DNA of 32,504 nt from Alphaproteobacteria bacterium (lineage in GTDB: Bacteria > Pseudomonadota > Alphaproteobacteria > JANQMY01), in assembly GCA_028279895.1 (NCBI GenBank), contig JANQMY010000168.1, positions 1 to 32,504 on the forward strand. Direction: 5' to 3'. Numbering within the stretch: the stretch's first letter is position 1; the number at the start of each line of letters is the position of its first letter. A model generated the notes under the pieces. The model made no database searches. It was not told where the DNA came from and worked only from the letters and a program-made list of their open reading frames with translations. The position numbers and the translations under genes are program-made. Of the stretch, positions 26,067 through 32,504 are shown one piece after another.

Positions 26067-26855
26067 TCATCCTTCGCGTTGGCCTGTGTTCCCAAAATAA
26101 ACCTCGCCGGAATGGACCTGTGTTTGCCGGCCGTCTTCCAGTTCCAAAACAAGCGCTCCTGTCGAATCTAGATCCTTAAAGCGGCCTTTCAACAGCTTGT
26201 CTCCCAGCCGGACTTCAATATCCTGCCCGACGCCCTGCGCCGCAGCAAGCCAAGCCTGTCTGACAGGTTCAAAGCCATTATCTTCTAAGGTCTGCCGCCA
26301 CCGATCGAATGCCAAAGCGAGGCGATTTAAAGCGGCCTCAGGGGCGGGCACTGAAAATCCGGCCTCCTTGAGCGAGGTCGCGGGCCAGCGCGTCGCGCTA
26401 GGATGAGACGCGAGGTTTACCCCAATGCCCACCGCCAAATAGAGGCCACTGCCATCGCTCCGTTTTCGTTGTCCGGATTCTAGTAAAATGCCGGCGATTT
26501 TCTTGCCGCGAAGCAATACATCGTTCGGCCATTTCAAGCCGACTTCGGCCGGTCCTTCTCCGACAAAAAAGCTAACCATCTCTGCCACGGCCAGCGCCGC
26601 CACGAAAGAATACCTCGCGGAAGCTTCTGCGGAGCTTTGGTCTGTCAAAAGCAGTGTACAGAGCAAATTACCGGACGGGGAGACCCATTCGCGCCCACGC
26701 CGTCCACGCCCCGCGGTCTGCCGATCGGCTCGAATCCACAATGGACCCGCTTCACCGTTTTCGCCACGCCGCGCCGCTTCCGAATTTGTGCTGTCGATCT
26801 CCTCAACATGCAAAACACGGTAGCCTTCCGGCATGCCGTTTTGCGCCATTGTCAC
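26067..26855 (-). CDS. birA: Biotin-[acetyl-CoA-carboxylase] ligase
   Basis: This enzyme makes biotinyl-AMP and attaches biotin to the carboxyl carrier of acetyl-CoA carboxylase. The 262 residues lack an N-terminal DNA-binding domain, so it is a ligase only, not the repressor type of E. coli. [18 protein letters not shown] (47-64) is the biotin- and ATP-binding signature, and [19 protein letters not shown] follows. A small C-terminal SH3-like domain covers about 210-260. The start is GTG 26855 or ATG 26849; neither has a strong ribosome site. It lies 19 bases after nuoN, so it is probably part of the nuo transcript. Confidence 0.95.
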   Translation of the reverse strand: MTMAQNGMPEGYRVLHVEEIDSTNSEAARRGENGEAGPLWIRADRQTAGRGRRGREWVSPSGNLLCTLLLTDQSSAEASARYSFVAALAVAEMVSFFVGEGPAEVGLKWPNDVLLRGKKIAGILLESGQRKRSDGSGLYLAVGIGVNLASHPSATRWPATSLKEAGFSVPAPEAALNRLALAFDRWRQTLEDNGFEPVRQAWLAAAQGVGQDIEVRLGDKLLKGRFKDLDSTGALVLELEDGRQTQVHSGEVYFGNTGQREG

Positions 26856-26874
26856 GGTTCAACGCCTGCCGCGA

Positions 26875-28344
26875 TCAGAACAAGGCTGCTGCGGCCTGGG
26901 TCGCAGACGCCACCAGCGCAGACGGATAAAGGAAGAACAAAGCGGTGAATGCCACTGAACCGAAAAGGATCACGCGCATTTCCCCGCTCATCGGATAGGC
27001 AAAAGCTTCCGCCGGCTCATCGAAATACATCACCTTGACGATACGAATGTAGTAGAACGCGCCGACGACACTCGACAAAACGCCTAACACCGCAAGCGTA
27101 TAGAGTTCCGCTTGAATGGCCGCGAGGAACACATAAAACTTTGCGAAAAAGCCCGCCATCGGCGGAATGCCCGCTAAAGAGAACATCAAGATGAGTAACG
27201 ACAAAGCCATCAAAGGCCGAGTTTGCGACAAGCCCGCCAGGTCATCAATGTCCTCCACCATGCCTTCCGTTCGGCGCATCGACAAAATGCACACAAAGGT
27301 GCCGATGTTCATCGCCAGGTAGATGGCAAGATAGATCAGCACACCCCGCACCCCGTCTTCCGTGCCGGCGGCCAATCCCACCAATGCAAATCCCATATGG
27401 CCGATCGAACTGTAGGCCATCAGCCGTTTAATGTTGGTTTGACCGATCGCCGCGAATGCACCAAGAAGCATCGACGCAATCGACACAAAGACGATGATCT
27501 GCTGCCACTCAGGTGTAAGTTCCGGAAACGGTCCGACCAACGCCCGAACGAAGAGCGCCATCGCCGCCATTTTCGGCGCGCCGGCAAAGAATGCCGTAAT
27601 AGGTGTGGGCGCGCCTTCATAGACATCCGGGGTCCACATATGGAACGGCACCGCCGATACCTTGAAGGCCAAACCGGCGGTGAGGAAAACCAAACCGAAA
27701 ATCAGGCCGACATTCAGCGCACCGCCATTCGCTTCGTTGGCCAACGCATAGGCAATGCCTTCGAAGGTGGTGGTGCCGCTGAAGCCGTAGATCAGCGAAC
27801 AGCCGTACAGAAGCAATCCGGAAGACAACGCCCCGAGGACGAAGTATTTGAGCCCCGCTTCAGTCGACCGCAATGAATCTCGGTTGAACGAGGCCAGCAC
27901 ATACAGCGCCAGGCTTTGCAGTTCGAGGCCCATATACAAGGCAATCAGGTCGTTCGCGGACACCATCATGCACATGCCGAGCGTGGCAAAGACCACAAGG
28001 ATCGGAAACTCGAAACGCTCGATCTTCTCCGAACGGATAAAGCCATGCGACATGACCAAGGCGACGGCGGACCCAAGCAAGATGAGAATCTTGATGAATT
28101 TGGAGAAGGCGTCCGCGACAAAGGTCGAACCGAAAACCGTTGCGCTTTCATTCGGCTGCTGAATAATGACCAAACCCGCAATCGCGAATAGCGCCACCGC
28201 CAACCAGGATACCAGCCGTGTGGATGAGTCGCCGCGAAACACGCCCAACATCAGAAGCGCCATGCCGCCAACTGCCAATATGCTCTCCGGCATGGCGACC
28301 ATAATGTCCGGGATCGGGAAATTTGGACCGAGCTGCTGGGACAT
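26875..28344 (-). CDS. nuoN: NADH-quinone oxidoreductase subunit N
   Basis: NuoN is one of three antiporter-like membrane subunits of complex I that move protons. The 489 residues (E. coli 485) are almost all transmembrane, about 14 helices. [27 protein letters not shown] is the conserved half-channel block with its Lys, and [20 protein letters not shown] is the matching second-half block. It starts five bases after the nuoM stop, and birA follows after 19 bases. The ancestral order nuoJ-K-L-M-N is preserved. Confidence 0.97.
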   Translation of the reverse strand: MSQQLGPNFPIPDIMVAMPESILAVGGMALLMLGVFRGDSSTRLVSWLAVALFAIAGLVIIQQPNESATVFGSTFVADAFSKFIKILILLGSAVALVMSHGFIRSEKIERFEFPILVVFATLGMCMMVSANDLIALYMGLELQSLALYVLASFNRDSLRSTEAGLKYFVLGALSSGLLLYGCSLIYGFSGTTTFEGIAYALANEANGGALNVGLIFGLVFLTAGLAFKVSAVPFHMWTPDVYEGAPTPITAFFAGAPKMAAMALFVRALVGPFPELTPEWQQIIVFVSIASMLLGAFAAIGQTNIKRLMAYSSIGHMGFALVGLAAGTEDGVRGVLIYLAIYLAMNIGTFVCILSMRRTEGMVEDIDDLAGLSQTRPLMALSLLILMFSLAGIPPMAGFFAKFYVFLAAIQAELYTLAVLGVLSSVVGAFYYIRIVKVMYFDEPAEAFAYPMSGEMRVILFGSVAFTALFFLYPSALVASATQAAAALF

Positions 28345-28349
28345 AAGAT

Positions 28350-29972
28350 CTACTCGCCTTCCCCGTTGACCGTCTCTACCTCAGCCGTCTGACTGGCGGC
28401 CCGGTAGGCGGCCATGGATTTTTCATGTTCTTGAACCAAGTTCTCAACGGACACCTGTGTCACGTCGAAAAGCGGCTTGGGATAAATGCCGAAAAACAGG
28501 GTCGCGATGATCAGGGGCGCCAGCACCGCGATCTCCCGTGCATTGAGATCCTTGATCTGTTTCAGCGTGTCTTTCTCTAACTCCCCAAACACCACCTGGC
28601 GATAGAGCCACAGGGCATAGGCCGCACTCAAAATGACGCCTGTCGTTGCAAAGAAGGCAACCCAAGTATTGACTTGGTAAGCGCCCACCAAGGTGAGGAA
28701 CTCGCCGACAAATCCGCTGGTCCCGGGAAGCCCCACATTCGCCATCGTGAACAACATGAAGGCGAACGCGTAGATCGGCATACGATTGACCAACCCGCCA
28801 TAGGCGGAAATCTCTCGGGTGTGCATTCGATCGTAAATCACGCCCACGCAGAGGAACAGCGCGCCTGATATGAACCCGTGGCTCAACATCTGAATAATGC
28901 CGCCCTGGAGCCCTTGAATGACATAGGCCCCGGTGTCCGGGCGCGCGACAGCGGCAGAAAAGATGCCCATCGTCACGAACCCCATATGCGCCACTGACGA
29001 ATAAGCGATCAGCTTCTTCATATCTTCCTGGGCCAACGCAACCAACGATGTGTAGATGATCGCGACAACGCTCAGGGTGAAGACAAGCGGTGCCAGGACT
29101 TCCGACGCGACCGGGAACATAGGCAACGAGAATCGGATGAAGCCATACCCCCCCATCTTCAAAAGAATGCCGGCTAGAATGACGGAACCTGCTGTCGGCG
29201 CTTCCACATGAGCATCCGGCAGCCAGGTGTGAACCGGCCACATAGGCATCTTCACGGCGAACGAAGCAAAGAAGGCAAGCCACAGCCAGGTCTGCATACT
29301 GGCGGGGAAATCATGGGCCATCAGCGTTGGAATATCGGTGGTGCCCGCCTGCCAATACATGGCCATCATGGCCAACAGCATGAGAACCGATCCCAGCAGC
29401 GTATAGAGGAAGAACTTGAAGGTCGCGTAGATGCGTCGCGCCCCACCCCATATTCCTATAATGAGGAACATGGGTATGAGTCCCCCCTCGAAGAACACGT
29501 AAAACAGCACGAGATCGAGCGCACAAAAGACACCGATCATCAGTGTCTCAAGCACGAGGAAGGCCATCATATACTGGCTGACCCGCTCTTGAATGGCATT
29601 CCAGCTTGCGAGGATACAGAACGGCATCAAGAACGTCGTCAGGATGACGAAGAGCATGGAGATGCCGTCAACCCCCATATGGTAACAGGGGAGTTGCAAC
29701 CCGCCGTCGGTTGTGATCGTTCCGTCCTCGGAGCACTCACCGCCCGCGCCGAGCCAATCGTACTTTTCGACGAATTGAAATTCGGCCGTCGTATAGTCGA
29801 AGTTCACCCAAATGTAGAGTGAGACAAAAAACGTTGCGATAGTCGTGAATAGCGCAACGTTACGGACATTGCGCTTGGCGATCTCCGTGTCACCTGTGCC
29901 CAGGGTTGCGATCAGCAGAACGCCGACCAGTGGCAAAAAGGTGATGAGTGAAAGCCAGGGCACCGTTTCCAT
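28350..29972 (-). CDS. nuoM: NADH-quinone oxidoreductase subunit M
   Basis: NuoM is a proton-pumping antiporter-like subunit of complex I. The 540 residues have about 14 membrane helices. Glu162 in [13 protein letters not shown] corresponds to the essential E. coli Glu144. [25 protein letters not shown] is the central Lys-bearing block. An insertion near residues 74-97, in the periplasmic loop before YHMGVDGIS, carries Cys80 and Cys96, which could form a disulfide; the E. coli protein lacks it. A charged tail of about 30 residues ends the protein. The ATG overlaps the nuoL stop by one base (TGATG). Confidence 0.97.
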   Translation of the reverse strand: METVPWLSLITFLPLVGVLLIATLGTGDTEIAKRNVRNVALFTTIATFFVSLYIWVNFDYTTAEFQFVEKYDWLGAGGECSEDGTITTDGGLQLPCYHMGVDGISMLFVILTTFLMPFCILASWNAIQERVSQYMMAFLVLETLMIGVFCALDLVLFYVFFEGGLIPMFLIIGIWGGARRIYATFKFFLYTLLGSVLMLLAMMAMYWQAGTTDIPTLMAHDFPASMQTWLWLAFFASFAVKMPMWPVHTWLPDAHVEAPTAGSVILAGILLKMGGYGFIRFSLPMFPVASEVLAPLVFTLSVVAIIYTSLVALAQEDMKKLIAYSSVAHMGFVTMGIFSAAVARPDTGAYVIQGLQGGIIQMLSHGFISGALFLCVGVIYDRMHTREISAYGGLVNRMPIYAFAFMLFTMANVGLPGTSGFVGEFLTLVGAYQVNTWVAFFATTGVILSAAYALWLYRQVVFGELEKDTLKQIKDLNAREIAVLAPLIIATLFFGIYPKPLFDVTQVSVENLVQEHEKSMAAYRAASQTAEVETVNGEGE

Positions 29973-32077
29973 CAGAATGCCCTCACAGCAAAGAGTGTCG
30001 TTAGGATGGCCACACCAATCAACATGGCAAAGGCGTAGTGATAGATGTATCCGGTCTGCAACTGGATGACCCGTCGCGTGGTATCCAGCACGCGTGCCGA
30101 CACACCATCCGGTCCGAAGCCATCAATCAGCCAGCCATCGCCCTGTTTCCACAACACACGGCCAAGCCATCGCGCCGGACGGACAAAGATGAAGTCGTAT
30201 AGCTCGTCGAAATACCATTTGTTGTACAAGAACAAGTAGATGGGATTGCGGCGTGCGGCGATCTTTGCCGGCAAATCCGGTCGCGTAATGTAGAAATACC
30301 AAGCGATCATAAAGCCGAAGACCGTGACCACCACAGGCGCCATGATGACCCAAGCCGGAAGATCGTGGTGGTCATGTCCGCCACCATGCGCGTCATGACC
30401 ATCTGCATGGGCGTCGGGTGTCGCGCCGTGGTCAACCACATCACTATGCTCGGCGGCATCGGCGGCATGTGCTTCCGAAGCATCCGCGGCACCATGCGCC
30501 TCGGCGGGCATCGGCGCAGCGTGATCATCCGCTTTGCTATGATGAGCACCATGGTCTCGGACATAAATGGACTCACCCCAGAAGCTTTCGGACTTCTTGC
30601 CGATGAAGGCGTCCTTAAAGCCGTAGCCGGCCACAATCGATCCTGCCACCAGAACCACCAACGGGATCAGCATGACCGATCCGGATTCATGGACCTTCTT
30701 TAGGACATCATTGGACGCACGGTGGGGACCATGAAACGTCATGAAGACCAAACGCCACGAATAGAAAGACGTCATCAGAGCCGCGACCACGCCCATGATG
30801 AAGGCATACATGCCGACATTCGTTCCGGCCGCATAGGCCAGCTCGATCACCGCATCCTTCGACGCGAAACCGGCGAATCCGATTTGGGTAAATGGAATTC
30901 CAACTCCGGTAAGCGCCAGCGTGCCAATCAGCATAAAGAACCATGTGAACGGCAGCATGGTTTGAAGGCCGCCCATCTTACGCATGTCCTGTTCGTCGGA
31001 CATGGCGTGGATGACCGAACCGGCACAAAGAAACAACAGCGCCTTGAAGAACGCATGGGTGAACAGGTGGAACATGGCGGCGCCGTAGGCCGATACGCCA
31101 GCTGCAAAGAACATGTAGCCAAGCTGACTGCAGGTCGAATAAGCAATCACCCGCTTAATGTCGTTCTGGAAGAGACCGATCGTTGCCGCAAAGAAGGCAG
31201 TGGTCGCGCCCACCACGGTCACCACCATCAGCGCATCCGGAGCATATTCGAACATAGGCGAGGCACGGCACACCAAAAAGACACCAGCGGTCACCATGGT
31301 CGCCGCGTGGATCAAGGCGGAAACGGGCGTCGGCCCTTCCATCGCGTCCGGTAGCCAAGTGTGTAACAGGAATTGAGCCGACTTGCCCATCGCGCCCATA
31401 AACAGCAATAGGCATATGGTCGTTAGCATATGCACCTCGAAACCGAGGAACATAAACGTCTCGTCAGCTTTGCTGGGCACCGCCTGGAATACGGCGGTGA
31501 AGTCGACCGTGTCGAACACGAAATAGATGGCCATAATGCCGAGAGCGAAACCGAAGTCCCCCACTCGGTTGACCACGAACGCCTTAATGGCCGCCGCATT
31601 TGCGGATGCGCGCTTGTACCAAAAGCCAATCAACAGATAAGAGGCCAAGCCAACACCTTCCCAACCGAAGAAAAGCTGAAGGAAGTTGTTGGAGGTCACC
31701 AACATCAGCATGGCGAAGGTGAACAGCGAGAGATAGGCGAAGAACCTTGGCCGATGCGGATCATGCGACATGTAGCCGATCGAGTAGACATGAACCACCG
31801 AAGAGACGACGGTCACCACCACCAACATCACACGCGTTAACGCATCGATGCGCAACGACCAGTCCACCACAAATGTGCCGGACTCGATCCACGGCAAGAC
31901 GGTAACAACTTGAGCTGACTCGCCAGATCCTTGTGCAAACGCGATACAAGACAGAATGGCCGAAATGATCAAAAAGCCCGAGGTAACGACCTCGCTGCCC
32001 CGCGGCCCGATGGCGCGCCCGAAGAACCCGGCTATGATGGCGCCCGCGAGGGGCAGGAAGACTATCGCTGAATACAT
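29972..32077 (-). CDS. nuoL: NADH-quinone oxidoreductase subunit L with histidine-rich insertion
   Basis: NuoL is the distal proton-pumping subunit of complex I and carries the long lateral helix that clamps the membrane arm. The 701 residues exceed the 613 of E. coli. Conserved blocks include [18 protein letters not shown] (137-154), [26 protein letters not shown] (237-262) and [17 protein letters not shown] (307-323). Residues 509-571 form a polar loop with 14 His plus many Asp, Glu and Ala, just before the next membrane helix ([12 protein letters not shown]). Shorter His-bearing loops occur here in other alphaproteobacteria; this one is long. It lies 17 bases after nuoK. Confidence 0.97.
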   Translation of the reverse strand: MYSAIVFLPLAGAIIAGFFGRAIGPRGSEVVTSGFLIISAILSCIAFAQGSGESAQVVTVLPWIESGTFVVDWSLRIDALTRVMLVVVTVVSSVVHVYSIGYMSHDPHRPRFFAYLSLFTFAMLMLVTSNNFLQLFFGWEGVGLASYLLIGFWYKRASANAAAIKAFVVNRVGDFGFALGIMAIYFVFDTVDFTAVFQAVPSKADETFMFLGFEVHMLTTICLLLFMGAMGKSAQFLLHTWLPDAMEGPTPVSALIHAATMVTAGVFLVCRASPMFEYAPDALMVVTVVGATTAFFAATIGLFQNDIKRVIAYSTCSQLGYMFFAAGVSAYGAAMFHLFTHAFFKALLFLCAGSVIHAMSDEQDMRKMGGLQTMLPFTWFFMLIGTLALTGVGIPFTQIGFAGFASKDAVIELAYAAGTNVGMYAFIMGVVAALMTSFYSWRLVFMTFHGPHRASNDVLKKVHESGSVMLIPLVVLVAGSIVAGYGFKDAFIGKKSESFWGESIYVRDHGAHHSKADDHAAPMPAEAHGAADASEAHAADAAEHSDVVDHGATPDAHADGHDAHGGGHDHHDLPAWVIMAPVVVTVFGFMIAWYFYITRPDLPAKIAARRNPIYLFLYNKWYFDELYDFIFVRPARWLGRVLWKQGDGWLIDGFGPDGVSARVLDTTRRVIQLQTGYIYHYAFAMLIGVAILTTLFAVRAF

Positions 32078-32094
32078 GGAAGTACCGTGCCGCC

Positions 32095-32406
32095 CTATCC
32101 GCGCATCTGGTTAATGTCTTGAACGGCAATCGTGCCGCGATTTCTGAAATACACCACAAGGATCGCCAAACCGATGGCCGCTTCCGCCGCTGCGACCGTC
32201 AGAATGAACAGGGCGAATACCTGCCCCACCAAATCATTCAAGTGCGATGAAAACGCCACCAAATTGATATTGACCGCCAACAGCATCAGTTCGATCGACA
32301 TCAGAATGATGATGACGTTCTTCTGATTGAGGAAAATGCCGAACACGCCAAGCGTAAACAGAATGGCGGCGACGGTCAGGTAATGTGCAAGTCCGATTTC
32401 AAGCAT
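32095..32406 (-). CDS. nuoK: NADH-quinone oxidoreductase subunit K
   Basis: NuoK is a small membrane subunit of complex I in the proton path between the quinone site and the antiporter subunits. The 103 residues (E. coli 100) form three membrane helices. Glu39 in [11 protein letters not shown] and Glu75 in [10 protein letters not shown] match the essential E. coli Glu36 and Glu72. It begins 13 bases after the nuoJ stop. Length and motifs are textbook. Confidence 0.97.
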   Translation of the reverse strand: MLEIGLAHYLTVAAILFTLGVFGIFLNQKNVIIILMSIELMLLAVNINLVAFSSHLNDLVGQVFALFILTVAAAEAAIGLAILVVYFRNRGTIAVQDINQMRG

Positions 32407-32419
32407 CTCGTAGCCCGCC

Positions 32420-32504
32420 CTACAGCCCCTGTCCCGGCTTTACGTCCACCAGCGTTACCGCTTCCTCGGCCGAACGGTTCACCTGAGCGCTTATGCTCTG
32501 TTTC
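32420..32504 (-). CDS. nuoJ: NADH-quinone oxidoreductase subunit J, C-terminal end only
   Basis: The window's last 85 bases encode 27 residues in frame, reading [15 protein letters not shown] and ending VKPGQGL before TAG (32422-32420). The V.VKPGQGL ending is a common alphaproteobacterial NuoJ C-terminus, and the position directly before nuoK fits. The rest lies beyond the window. NuoJ is a membrane subunit of the complex I proton path. Confidence 0.85.
   Translation of the reverse strand, partial: KQSISAQVNRSAEEAVTLVDVKPGQGL

Noticed and set aside
26066..26152. Longer coaX start at 26152
   Set aside because: The extra 29 residues lie inside birA and precede the conserved [13 protein letters not shown]-terminus.
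27223..27876. A 217-codon plus-strand frame opposite nuoN
   Set aside because: Rich in Arg, Gln and His as expected for the complement of a membrane-protein gene; no motif and no ribosome site noted.

Overview
The window is a stretch of chromosomal core genome from an alphaproteobacterium, about 55% GC by eye. Every gene I can support lies on the minus strand, so transcription runs from high to low coordinates. Three things suggest the group: LpxI as the lipid A pyrophosphatase, a short prolyl-tRNA synthetase without the editing insertion, and the order nuo - birA - coaX - rnj - DUF1467 - proS - lol - dnaE next to rpsB - tsf - pyrH - frr - uppS - cdsA - rseP - bamA - skp - lpxD - fabZ - lpxA - lpxI. 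I cannot name a genus. No mobile element, tRNA, rRNA or CRISPR array was seen.

Layout in the direction of transcription. (1) 32504-26875: the last five genes of a complex I operon, nuoJ (only its 3' end), K, L, M and N. (2) 26855-23335: birA, coaX, rnj and a small DUF1467 membrane protein, closely spaced. (3) 23334-22952: a 383-base gap with strong hairpins, a likely terminator, a possible plus-strand small RNA and a possible leader peptide. (4) 22951-21293: a secreted protein resembling a papain-fold cysteine peptidase, followed by a good terminator. It is the one clearly accessory-looking gene. (5) 21174-16570: proS, then two LolC/LolE-type permeases and lolD, the lipoprotein-release ABC transporter. 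(6) 16550-12839: a promoter, an unannotated 35-residue membrane micro-protein and dnaE. (7) 12768-7727: the rpsB promoter and a structured leader, then rpsB, tsf, pyrH, frr, uppS and cdsA. (8) 7726-1: a promoter with a long leader, then rseP, bamA, skp, lpxD, fabZ, lpxA and the start of lpxI.

Regions 5, 7 and 8 together supply the cell envelope. UppS and CdsA make lipid precursors, LpxD, FabZ, LpxA and LpxI start lipid A, BamA and Skp assemble outer-membrane proteins, RseP does intramembrane proteolysis and LolCDE exports lipoproteins. Region 7 also carries translation factors, and region 1 carries the respiratory chain.

The points most worth a second look are: an apparent AUU start codon for uppS; the absence of dxr from its usual place between cdsA and rseP; a pseudoknot-capable leader before rpsB; the micro-protein before dnaE; the secreted peptidase-like protein; the structured gap at 22952-23334; and a long histidine-rich insertion in NuoL. 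I did not find a clearly new multi-gene system.
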